Positions 1 to 8,845 of a stretch of 64,000 nucleotides of DNA are shown in pieces. Numbering within the stretch: position 1 is the first letter of the stretch; each line of letters opens with the position of its first letter. A program made the position numbers and the translations under genes. Source of the stretch: Cloacimonetes bacterium UBA5835. Its GTDB lineage: Bacteria > Cloacimonadota > Cloacimonadia > Cloacimonadales > Cloacimonadaceae. Location: NCBI GenBank assembly GCA_002432865.1, contig DJGX01000045.1, forward strand, positions 1 through 64,000, read 5' to 3'. The notes under the pieces are model-generated. The model ran no database searches and was not told where the DNA came from. It saw nothing but the letters and a program-made list of their open reading frames with translations.

Positions 1-2
1 AA

Positions 3-101
3 TATACAAATTATTTTTTTGAAATCGCTAAAAAATATACTGATTTAGGCAAGATCTTGAAGCTAATTGAGAAAAATACAGCATATTTTAGTGTAAACTG
101 A
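3..101 (+). CDS. Possible 3' end of a gene cut by the window's left edge
   Basis: One forward frame is open from the first bases to a TGA at 99-101 and would encode a 32-residue tail rich in Lys, Ile and Tyr, with protein-like composition (ends FSVN). No start lies inside the window, so it can only be the C-terminus of a gene beginning further left. The stretch is short and the DNA is AT-rich, so it may be chance. No family is recognised. Confidence 0.3.
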   Translation, partial: YTNYFFEIAKKYTDLGKILKLIEKNTAYFSVN

Positions 102-1113
102 CACCAGAACTTCATGCGTTGGCACAAAGAAAATGTAGCATGAGAGCTCTTGATGGGTGTTTTGATAGTTCGATATTTCATCATAGTTCTAAAAATTAGT
201 GAGCTTTTCCGTGGAAGTTATTAAGGTACCATTAATCATCCGTTCTTAAAAATGAATAGAGTATCTTCTAGCAATTGCCAATAAACTTTCCTGCAAGTTG
301 AATAAATGATCTTTTTCGGTTTTTTTCTGTAATTTCAGATAATATAAAAGACATACTTAAGTATACCATTTTATATGCTTTACTCCGATTATATGTCAGC
401 CTTGGATCCAAAAGTGGATTTTATGAGGAGATTACTTTACTCATAATCAATCAGGTATATTTATATCTCTTTATTTAGATACTGATAGCCAAAAACTATC
501 GTTATCAAGCCGTCTTCCCCAGCCCTTTTAACTGAATTGCAGAGTAAATCTTATTCCAAATTTTGGGCTTTGGGAATAGTTTTTAGGTTCACTTGTTCCG
601 GATAATTTTAGATCAGATTATTCCCTTACTAGAAAGTGTCTATCACTTCTTCATCATGCCTTAATCACTCCTTAATTATTAACGCTTGATTAAGGTTAGT
701 TAAACGCATAATATACTTATATGGAAAAACGGTAAAGAGGATTTTCTCTTGTCGATAAAACTATAGTTTAATGTGTTCTGTAACCCTGATAAGTCCACAA
801 GTTAAATAGAAAACAAGAATATGATGAATAGGATAATGGGAATGCGCTTAATTGTTAATCCGGTAAGCTCCTTGCCCATAACAAATGGATAAATCAGAGA
901 TTTTTTGGGAGGCAAAGAAAGCAACATACAGATGAATTACTAAGTTCTTACGAATATTTGTTCAGTATAGGCTAAATAATCGAGATAATCTCCTTACTTC
1001 TCATTTTTCATTGGTCATATATAGTAACAATATTTGGAGAGAGTGGAAATTTTATTGACAAAAGGCAAGCTTAGGAGAATTGGGATATAAAAATACTAAT
1101 TGGGAGACCACAA
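102..1113. other. Gene-poor region upstream of panD
   Basis: About 1 kb of AT-rich DNA with frequent stops in all six frames. No RNA gene, strong hairpin terminator or repeat was recognised. A TTGACA hexamer at 1055-1060 could be the -35 of a panD promoter, but no well-placed -10 was found. A GGGAG ribosome-binding site sits about 8 bases before the panD start. Confidence 0.5.
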
Positions 1114-1470
1114 ATGTTAAGGCAAATTCTTTTATCAAAGCTTCATAGGGCTACGGTAACGGAGTGTGATATAAATTATAACGGTAGCATCAAAATAGAC
1201 GCAGAGCTTCTGGAAAAGAGTGGTATGCGCGAATTTGAAAAGGTTGAAATATTTAATATTACAAATGGTAACCGTTTTTCAACTTATATAATAGTTGGAG
1301 AACGAGGAAGCGGGATTATCAGTATTAATGGAGCAGCAGCGCGTTTAGTTCAAGTTGGTGATAAAGTTATCATTTTGAATTATGGCATTATAGAAGAAGA
1401 CAAAATGGAAGATTATAAGCCCCGTATAGTTGTTCTCAATGATGAAAATAGAATAGAGCAAATTCACTGA
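1114..1470 (+). CDS. panD: Aspartate 1-decarboxylase (PanD)
   Basis: This enzyme converts L-aspartate to beta-alanine, the first step of the beta-alanine branch of pantothenate and CoA synthesis, in the cytoplasm. The 118-residue product has the family's usual length. It keeps the self-cleavage site Gly24-Ser25 (YNGS), where Ser25 becomes the pyruvoyl cofactor, as well as Lys9, Arg54, Tyr58 (RFSTY) and the NGAAA motif. The stop overlaps the panC start by one base (TGATG), so the two genes form an operon that makes and then uses beta-alanine. The ATG is supported by a GGGAG ribosome-binding site. Confidence 0.96.
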   Translation: MLRQILLSKLHRATVTECDINYNGSIKIDAELLEKSGMREFEKVEIFNITNGNRFSTYIIVGERGSGIISINGAAARLVQVGDKVIILNYGIIEEDKMEDYKPRIVVLNDENRIEQIH

Positions 1471-2312
1471 TGCAGATTATAACCGATATTAAACAGATGC
1501 AGGAGATCGGTAACAACTGGTCAAATAGTCAAACAATAGGTTTTGTGCCTACAATGGGTTATTTTCACAAGGGGCATCTTTCTCTGGTAGCTGAAGCAAA
1601 TAAGAATTGTGATATAACGGTTGTTTCCATTTTTGTAAATCCTTCACAGTTTGGTCCAAATGAGGATTTTAGTAGTTACCCGCGTGATTTACAACGGGAT
1701 TTGGAACTCTTGAATCAATATAAAGTGGATTATGTATTTAATCCTACTCCCGACCAAATGTATCCAGCAGGTTATAAAACTTGGATAAATGTAGAGGAGC
1801 TCAGTTCTATTCTTTGTGGAGCAAGTCGTCCAGGTCATTTTAGAGGGGTTGCAACAGTAATTACAAAGCTTATAAACATAATAAAGCCAAGCTTGATGTT
1901 TATGGGCGAGAAGGATTTTCAGCAGATTGTGGTTTTACAAACAATGTTGAAGGATCTTAATTTTCACACACAGATACATCCTTGTCCGATTATCAGAGAA
2001 GCAGATGGTTTAGCTATGAGTAGCCGAAATGTATATCTAAACTCTGAACAAAGACAGCAAGCATTATGTCTTTCGCTGGCTATCAAACAAGCCCAAGAGC
2101 AATACAAACAAGGTATAGATGATCCCCAAATTCTGAAAAAGAACGCCTCTGATTTAATAATTAGAGCTGGTGGTAGGATTGATTATATTAAATTTGTAGA
2201 TTCTGTTTCTTTGCAAGAAGTTAAGCAAGCCAAAGATGATACCCGCATTCTTTTAGCAGTTTTTATTGGCAAAACCCGTCTTATAGATAATGCTGCTTTA
2301 GGAAGTTACTAA
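1470..2312 (+). CDS. panC: Pantothenate synthetase (pantoate-beta-alanine ligase)
   Basis: Condenses pantoate with beta-alanine using ATP to give pantothenate, the step directly after PanD. The 280 residues match the family length. Visible signatures are the nucleotidyltransferase HIGH-like element (PTMGYFHKGH), FVNPSQF, a YPR segment, MGEKDFQQ and the MSSRN loop (KMSKS equivalent). The start is coupled to the panD stop by a one-base overlap. panB is not in the window. The sequence shows nothing unusual. Confidence 0.97.
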   Translation: MQIITDIKQMQEIGNNWSNSQTIGFVPTMGYFHKGHLSLVAEANKNCDITVVSIFVNPSQFGPNEDFSSYPRDLQRDLELLNQYKVDYVFNPTPDQMYPAGYKTWINVEELSSILCGASRPGHFRGVATVITKLINIIKPSLMFMGEKDFQQIVVLQTMLKDLNFHTQIHPCPIIREADGLAMSSRNVYLNSEQRQQALCLSLAIKQAQEQYKQGIDDPQILKKNASDLIIRAGGRIDYIKFVDSVSLQEVKQAKDDTRILLAVFIGKTRLIDNAALGSY

Positions 2313-2485
2313 CTTTATACAGAATCAGACAGTTAAAGCAATTGATTGATTTCAGGCATTTTTTGCTAAGGATAATAGTATAGATACAAAATATATCGTG
2401 TAGGAAGCAAATATCAAGCTTGACAAAATAAACGATATAGCAAATATGAAATTTACTATTAATAACGCCAAGGGAGTTAAAAAAA

Positions 2486-3133
2486 ATGAGAAAATTTAAT
2501 TTGCTTATCCCACTTGCCATTATTTTGTTGTTGCTTGCATCTTGCGCCACAAACGAACAAGGGCAATCAACCAAGCTTGTTACTAAATACGATATTGCTC
2601 TTACAAAAGTATCGAGAGGGAATGAAGTAAATATCCGTAGCAAACCTATTATTGCTGATACTACTATTGTAAATAAAACTCGCTACCGCTATGAAGATGA
2701 ATTAATGAATACTATATGGTATGCTTCAGAAAACGGCTTTGAGTTAACTCTTTATAATCCTTCGGATAAAAATCTAACATTGGACTGGGACAAAGGACTA
2801 TATTTGGATTATGATAATATCGGTCATCGTTTATTAATTTCCAGCACACCTGATTCTGAAAAAGATAAACCTCAGGCACCAAGTACCATCGCTCCGCGTA
2901 ATAATCTCACAGAAACTATTTTTTCAGCAGATCATACTAAGCCGTCAACTCTTTTAGGAGTATATGTTAGAACACCTCTCTTACCTACAGAATACGCAAA
3001 AGCTGTGCGCTATCATGGTAAGGAGATGAAAATTAAGCTTCCGATAATTGTAGATAACACTACCTACAATTATGAATTTACTTTCAAAATTGTAAGTGTG
3101 AGACAGGCGCCATCCAGTAGTTCACTTTTCTAA
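2486..3133 (+). CDS. Predicted lipoprotein of unknown function
   Basis: The 215-residue product starts with a short basic segment and a hydrophobic stretch ending in a lipobox (LLASC, Cys20), so it is probably lipid-anchored on the outer face of a membrane. The mature part (about 195 residues) has alternating polar and hydrophobic strands, a pattern expected of a beta-sandwich, but no family is recognised. An AGGGAG site lies about 9 bases before the ATG. It sits 173 bp after panC in the same direction and is followed by a strong terminator. It may be read through from panDC, but a functional link is not evident. Confidence 0.8.
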   Translation: MRKFNLLIPLAIILLLLASCATNEQGQSTKLVTKYDIALTKVSRGNEVNIRSKPIIADTTIVNKTRYRYEDELMNTIWYASENGFELTLYNPSDKNLTLDWDKGLYLDYDNIGHRLLISSTPDSEKDKPQAPSTIAPRNNLTETIFSADHTKPSTLLGVYVRTPLLPTEYAKAVRYHGKEMKIKLPIIVDNTTYNYEFTFKIVSVRQAPSSSSLF

Positions 3134-3144
3134 CTGCTAATTTT

Positions 3145-3173
3145 ACGGAGGATTATATTCCTCCGTTTTTTTT
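3145..3173 (+). terminator. Rho-independent terminator after the lipoprotein gene
   Basis: A perfect 8-bp stem (ACGGAGGA at 3145-3152 with TCCTCCGT at 3159-3166) with a 6-base loop is followed by a run of T. It starts 12 bases after the lipoprotein stop codon and closes the panD-panC-lipoprotein stretch. Confidence 0.9.
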
Positions 3174-3630
3174 ACCTTGCATAGCACTATTGAAATTAAA
3201 GGGAACATTTGTAATCTATTGGTTTTCTCATTTTTCTGTATTCTATATTTTGCTATGGAGTTATGAAGAGAGAGATATAGCTATCTCATCGTAACATATT
3301 ACCTCTCGAAGATTCATAATCGATAACCTGTTGAGACTATATTACTTCGAGAAGTTTCGTATTGGGCAATACTTTTAATCATTATTTTCGTGTGAATATA
3401 GCAAGCGTCGTTATAACTACAATTAGCCAGTATATTTTACTTTATGCAAGCAAGATAGTATTTTTCTCTTTAAGAATGAAAGCAACACTATATCCTAAGA
3501 GACATCATCCCTTGTGATATCTTGGAAGCAGTATTTATCACTCTGACAAAGAGACAGGTAAGTAAATTACTCCATTTTTGTCTTTAGCTGGCTACATTTA
3601 CTTGTTTCTTTTTTATCATTCCTCACTATA
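3174..3630. other. Intergenic region between convergent genes
   Basis: About 450 bp of AT-rich DNA between the forward panDC stretch and the reverse secreted-protein genes. One 8-bp inverted repeat (TCTCGAAG at 3304-3311, CTTCGAGA at 3345-3352) with a long loop is visible, but has no T tract. No gene, RNA or terminator for the reverse genes was recognised. Confidence 0.5.
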
Positions 3631-6600
3631 TCATTTCATTAATAGTATTTTTCTAGTTAGTTTATTATCCTTCGTGCTCAGGCGATAGAAATAAAATCCG
3701 GAAGCAACTTCGTGACCTTGTTGATCACATCCATTCCAAACGGTTGAATGTTTTCCAGAGGATTGTGTTTCATTTATCAATTTTTTAACCAATTGTCCTT
3801 TCAAATTATATATTTCCAGAGAGACGAAGCTCTCGGTAGGCAAATTATAACAGATTGTAGTTTCCGGATTGAATGGATTGGGGTAATTTGTGGCAGAGAA
3901 ATGTTCTTTTTCATCAACATTATTGGAGCAAGGTATCACTTCCACAGATAAAGGAATCAGCCAGGGCTCTTCTTCTGAGTGATTAATATCTACTTCAAGT
4001 AAGTAAACATCATTTTTTAAATCGATACTACTGCCATCGGCAGGATTTGTCATTCGGACAATATAATTAGCAGGTATCTTATCTGTACCTATGGCACTGA
4101 TTTTAATGATATCATTTAAAATACCATCTTCTAATAGTCCTTCTAGATTGAGGAGTAAATTCCAATTCCAGGAACCATTTCTACTACTTTTAATATCCCT
4201 TGTATAAAGTCCGGGGTTATTTTGCCAATCGTTATTGCAGATACTAAATTGAAGCATACCTTTTTGTGGAAAAGGAGGATTGGGAATTTCTGGAATATCT
4301 AATGAATCATAAATATCCTGTGCTCCTTCAGCAACCCCAAAAGTTATTATATCACCTTTCTCTCCTGAATTAGCTGTAAGCGATAATTCCCATTTTAGTT
4401 TAGGACAGGGAACTACATTGGAATTACTAATTAATGGTTGAAGTATTTCACTTTGTACACGAGGTTGTGAAGGATAATTGAAATATAAATGTGCGTCGGG
4501 AGCTATAGCTTTTACAAAAAAGCCACCCCAGGGTTCTACAAAACCGGGATTATCGGCATCAATTAAGATATAATTATGCAGGTTGTAATCGTAAGTTTGC
4601 ATACCGTTTAACATCCCTGCTCCTAAAATTATGCTGCCGTCCGTTAAAGAAATAAGACGGTCATAAGGATTTGCCAAAAGATACCAGCCATTATTGGGAT
4701 TTCCGGTTCCATCTAAAACAACATTATAACTGCCATCATCCATCAAACCGTAAACATCTATGGTTGCTAATGTAGCATAAGGATTGCGTACCCAATAACC
4801 AATTCCGGGATGAACTTGAGCTGGAATAGTATAACTTCCTGTATAAGTCATATCAAGATGACCTAGGGAATCACTTGTGGCAGATGGATTTAATTGCACA
4901 ATGGAAGTATAATTCGGAGCCACATAAAAAGGAGAAAGATCATCGGCAAAAATACTTACCGGGGTGTTCTCCAAGGGTCGGGTTAAATATGGCACACCCA
5001 TAAGATTCCAACCAGGATGCATATTATAAGTATGTACTGCAGCTAAAACATCAAAATTAAAAGGCAGCGCACCAATATTTGTATCTCTAAGCGGAGAACG
5101 CGGTTTCAAATAAAAATTACCTTCCTCCGGATTAACAAAGAGAGGATCTTCATTCAAATTATTTGTTCCAGGGAAAACACCTTGAGCATAAGAAATATCA
5201 CAGTTACTAATTGGAATATTGCTGTCTTCCAAGATAACAGGATTATTTAATTGTTCTCCATTAGTCCAGATAACATTTTGATTAAAGATACCGTTACTAC
5301 TACCCGAAGCATACAAACCATTATTCAAACCCCAAATCGTGTTATAAACTATTTGTGCATTTTGACTGTTATCTAAGGATATTCCTATTCCTTCAGTATT
5401 TTGTCTCAAGTTTTGGATGTTCGGATAAATTATATTGTTACTTATAATAACTTCGCCTAGATTTTTTAGGATCAATCCCTTTAACGGTTCCCGTAACGAA
5501 CTGCTGCTATTACGAATTCTTGTATTAGAGAGTACAGGTATTGTCCGGTTAAAGGGAGTTCCATCACTTTCATAATATATTCCAATAGAATAATCTTCTA
5601 TCTCCAGCGAATCTATAGTAGCAGCAATATGACCATTTAAGTATGCCCCCTTAGTTTCTGTTCGTAAGGAACTACTACTATTTCGGATACGGGTGTTTTT
5701 AAGGGTGGCATTAGTTGTTAACAAAGTAGATTCATTATTGATGATTTCCAAACCGGTCGGATAACCACCAATAGAATCATTGGACATTATTACTCTTGAG
5801 ATATCAATCATTTTTATACCACTGGAAATATTGCGTAGGGAGCTACTGCTGTTTCTAATGCGGGTGTTGTTGAGAATTGGAACACTACGATAATCAGTTG
5901 TTCCTAAACCATCCCAATAAACACCATAATCATATTCTTCAATACTGGCATTATCTAAAGTTAGCCCTATTGCACCAAATACATATAATCCTTTACTTTC
6001 TGTGCGAATAGAACTGCTACTGTTGCGAATACGAGTATTATTAAGAATAGGGCTACTGGTTGTTCTAACTTCATTCTCAAAAACAATTCCAGTTGTGTAA
6101 CCAATAACCTGTAGATTATTGAAGACCATATTAGAGGCATCTTGCACTTTCAGTCCAATTTCTCCAGTAAATATTTGAGTTTTGCTAATCATCAAATTTG
6201 ATATCGTAAAACTGCTGTTAATAATCTTTAAACCCACCACGGCATTATAGATATTGCAATTGTTGAAAGTTACGGGGGAAACAGGAGAATGCAAAATAAT
6301 TCCCTTCCAGCCCTCTGTTTCACTTCCGGAAAAAGTAGCTCCATTAGCAAAAATTGAACCCCAGACCTCTAAACCTGCTTCCGGACCAAAGTTTACTATC
6401 ACACCATTATCAATAATCAGAGAGCTCCCTTCCGAAATATCAAGCGTAGATTCATAATAATAGGGTGACCCTGCTAAAGTAAGATGAATTTGAGTATTGA
6501 AAATTGCTTCTATAGTTTGAAAATAGCTGTCACTTTCCCCATTTTTATAGATAGTTAGCGTTACTGTATATAAACCGGGAGTGTAATATGTATGATAAGG

Positions 6601-8844
6601 ATTGGGTTCAGTGCTGCTTTGTCCATCTCCAAAGTTCCACAAATAGGAATCAGGATTACCGCTGCAGTGTTGATGAAATTGAACCTGGGTACAATTTTGG
6701 ACATTGGTTATGGTTGCTGTAAAATATGCCGTTAAGAACATTGTTCCAATGGCTAAACCAGTAGGATAGGGCAAAGTTAAATTCTGTTGTGTGCCATTTA
6801 CCAGATTTATGTTAACTAGCATATTGTTGACTGATCCAGTAAAATCAGTAATATATGCCTGGCTGTTATCAGTGCTTAAAGCTAAAACATCCACTCCATA
6901 ATATCCCCACCCTCCATAAAAAGGTAAATCAAAACTCTGCTGCCAAGCCAAAGTCCCATTTGCTTGAACATTATAGGCAGAAAGCTTATGATTATCTGTT
7001 CCATATTCACCAATTAAGGCAATTTGCCCGTCTGTTGAATATACAGCTGATTGAGAACTAACACCCAGGTTTTGTAACACAGTTATTGAATTATCAGTAT
7101 TCAGCTGTAGAACTTCTGATTGTCCATCTAAAGAACAGACAATAGCAAAATCCCCACCGGGATTGATAACTGTATTCATACAATTAGCTACGGGAACAGA
7201 AACATTGGAATAGGATAAATTACCGGTGGCAAAATTTAAAAGATACTGATGCACATAACCATTAGTGCAATCATTTATCAGCACCTTGCCACCAGGACCT
7301 ATAGTTACTCCTTGTGCATTATGAGGATAAATATCCAAAACCTGCACTGTGGTTCTGGACTGCAAATCCAATACTGCAATATAAGTGTTTGAAGGACCTC
7401 CATCAGCTACAATAGCATAACGGTTATCTGCACTCAAAGTAATATCCTCAGCGCTAAAACTCAAATTATAAGAAGCAATAATTGTCGGTTCCAATAAGTT
7501 GCTGAGGTCTATTTGATAGACGGTAGCATTGTTAAAATTGGAGATCAGGGCAAATTGGGCATCAAAAGAGACAACTACATCTACAAGATAATAATCACCC
7601 AATTGACCTTCCAGAAAAGGACCATAGACCTCATTGGTAGCTACATCCACAATATTGATACTGGGGGGATAGAAATTGGTAACTATTAAAAAATCTCCCA
7701 GGTGAGGAATAATCCTCATTGTAAAGCCGGCAACTGTGGAAAGAGAAGGATTTCCATTATCTGTAGCGGTAATAGTTATATTATGCAATCCTACATTATT
7801 GCGTAAACCGTTAATCGTCAAATTGATATAACAGGGATTTCCGGGTATAATTTCTGCATTGAAACCGACTGTAAAATCGTGCTGAATTTCTGCGTAAACA
7901 GTATTCCCCGGGGCAGGCGAAGAAGCATTTATATGTAACTGAATGCTTTCCCCCTCTTGCAGGTTAACTGTTTCTACAGGAAGATTACCAAAAACAGGAG
8001 GCAGGAAATTTCCCTGAATGGCAGTAAACCTGAATAACTGATTATCCAGATAACTAACTCCTGAGGGAGCACCTCCAGGTCCGTTATAGTCAAATCCTTC
8101 GTGATCAAATCTGCCAATTAATCCATAGTAAATTCCATCCCCTTTGTTTAAACCAACCGTTGCCGGAACACCTCCAAAACCATTTTCTCCTCCGGAAGCA
8201 TCTCCAGTTGTCCATTGCATATCTCCATAACTGAAAGCTACATTATAACCGGCTCCCACAACAGGGTCCCAACCATTAGTAAAAATAAGTTCAAAGGTAT
8301 TAAGTTTATCGGTATGATTACTAAAATAGCCAACTGCATTCCAAATTACCGTTACTCTACTGGATTCCATTTTGTAAAAAACCTGACCCACTGACCTGGT
8401 ATCTATATCTGCCCAAAAGGGAGCTAACATAGGAAAATCATTTACCGGAAATCCAGAGGGAGTGAATGTGCTGTAAGGATTGCCAAAGGAAACATTGCCG
8501 TTGTTGTTGATGTAAAATTCCGTGTAGGTAGTTCCATAAAAATCAAAAGCAAACGGTAATGGAATCACGGAAGTGTAATAATCATCGTTTCCTTCCATTG
8601 CCAGCTGGAAACTATCATCCAGCGGAATTAAAAGTCCATCCCGCTGCTGTTTTTGATACACTAAGGGAACTTGTTTCCCTTTAGGCACATTGGAATAAAC
8701 AGGTGGCTGAACAGGCATTTTGCCTATCAGACCTTCTTTGTATTCCTGATATTCTTTAGAATCTACAGGATAGGGAATTGTTTGGGCGCTAACTAATACT
8801 GCTGCTATTATCAACAGCATTACCAATAATGTTCTTTTTGCCAT
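3631..8844 (-). CDS. Large secreted multidomain protein with nidogen-like, propeller, PKD, beta-helix and C-terminal sorting-like domains
   Basis: The 1737-residue product has a signal peptide (cleavage near VSA-Q, residue 20). In order: a nidogen-like region (about 85-275, FYGTTY and PFWADID); an Ig/cadherin-like segment (280-375); a YVTN-like beta-propeller region (385-705); a PKD domain (706-781, NFGDG and YTVTLTI); a right-handed beta-helix (800-1250) containing four copies of NTRIRNSSSS spaced exactly 57 residues apart; a region with GWNLMGVPY; a module also found at the start of the upstream 444-aa protein (about 1490-1570); and a C-terminal tail (1648-1737, NPFNPETT to SGFYFYRL) of the Por secretion/FlgD-like type. 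A surface or released adhesin or matrix role is inferred. Its ribosome-binding site lies inside the end of the preceding gene, with one base between stop and start, so the two are translationally coupled. Confidence 0.9.
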   Translation of the reverse strand: MAKRTLLVMLLIIAAVLVSAQTIPYPVDSKEYQEYKEGLIGKMPVQPPVYSNVPKGKQVPLVYQKQQRDGLLIPLDDSFQLAMEGNDDYYTSVIPLPFAFDFYGTTYTEFYINNNGNVSFGNPYSTFTPSGFPVNDFPMLAPFWADIDTRSVGQVFYKMESSRVTVIWNAVGYFSNHTDKLNTFELIFTNGWDPVVGAGYNVAFSYGDMQWTTGDASGGENGFGGVPATVGLNKGDGIYYGLIGRFDHEGFDYNGPGGAPSGVSYLDNQLFRFTAIQGNFLPPVFGNLPVETVNLQEGESIQLHINASSPAPGNTVYAEIQHDFTVGFNAEIIPGNPCYINLTINGLRNNVGLHNITITATDNGNPSLSTVAGFTMRIIPHLGDFLIVTNFYPPSINIVDVATNEVYGPFLEGQLGDYYLVDVVVSFDAQFALISNFNNATVYQIDLSNLLEPTIIASYNLSFSAEDITLSADNRYAIVADGGPSNTYIAVLDLQSRTTVQVLDIYPHNAQGVTIGPGGKVLINDCTNGYVHQYLLNFATGNLSYSNVSVPVANCMNTVINPGGDFAIVCSLDGQSEVLQLNTDNSITVLQNLGVSSQSAVYSTDGQIALIGEYGTDNHKLSAYNVQANGTLAWQQSFDLPFYGGWGYYGVDVLALSTDNSQAYITDFTGSVNNMLVNINLVNGTQQNLTLPYPTGLAIGTMFLTAYFTATITNVQNCTQVQFHQHCSGNPDSYLWNFGDGQSSTEPNPYHTYYTPGLYTVTLTIYKNGESDSYFQTIEAIFNTQIHLTLAGSPYYYESTLDISEGSSLIIDNGVIVNFGPEAGLEVWGSIFANGATFSGSETEGWKGIILHSPVSPVTFNNCNIYNAVVGLKIINSSFTISNLMISKTQIFTGEIGLKVQDASNMVFNNLQVIGYTTGIVFENEVRTTSSPILNNTRIRNSSSSIRTESKGLYVFGAIGLTLDNASIEEYDYGVYWDGLGTTDYRSVPILNNTRIRNSSSSLRNISSGIKMIDISRVIMSNDSIGGYPTGLEIINNESTLLTTNATLKNTRIRNSSSSLRTETKGAYLNGHIAATIDSLEIEDYSIGIYYESDGTPFNRTIPVLSNTRIRNSSSSLREPLKGLILKNLGEVIISNNIIYPNIQNLRQNTEGIGISLDNSQNAQIVYNTIWGLNNGLYASGSSNGIFNQNVIWTNGEQLNNPVILEDSNIPISNCDISYAQGVFPGTNNLNEDPLFVNPEEGNFYLKPRSPLRDTNIGALPFNFDVLAAVHTYNMHPGWNLMGVPYLTRPLENTPVSIFADDLSPFYVAPNYTSIVQLNPSATSDSLGHLDMTYTGSYTIPAQVHPGIGYWVRNPYATLATIDVYGLMDDGSYNVVLDGTGNPNNGWYLLANPYDRLISLTDGSIILGAGMLNGMQTYDYNLHNYILIDADNPGFVEPWGGFFVKAIAPDAHLYFNYPSQPRVQSEILQPLISNSNVVPCPKLKWELSLTANSGEKGDIITFGVAEGAQDIYDSLDIPEIPNPPFPQKGMLQFSICNNDWQNNPGLYTRDIKSSRNGSWNWNLLLNLEGLLEDGILNDIIKISAIGTDKIPANYIVRMTNPADGSSIDLKNDVYLLEVDINHSEEEPWLIPLSVEVIPCSNNVDEKEHFSATNYPNPFNPETTICYNLPTESFVSLEIYNLKGQLVKKLINETQSSGKHSTVWNGCDQQGHEVASGFYFYRLSTKDNKLTRKILLMK
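5491..6039 (-). repeat. Four tandem 171-bp coding repeats (57 residues each)
   Basis: Four copies of a block encoding NTRIRNSSSS(I/L)R lie at an exact 171-bp spacing (right-hand Arg codons near 5492, 5663, 5834 and 6005), giving protein repeats at residues 936, 993, 1050 and 1107. The protein block is nearly invariant while many of its codons differ. The residues between blocks are more diverged but keep the same length. A fifth, degenerate unit precedes them. They form rungs of the beta-helix in the 1737-aa protein. Confidence 0.95.
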
Positions 8845-8845
8845 T

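Noticed and set aside
2281..2643. 120-codon reverse frame across the panC end and the lipoprotein start
   Set aside because: It is antisense to two well-supported genes, with Cys/Phe-rich composition typical of a shadow frame.
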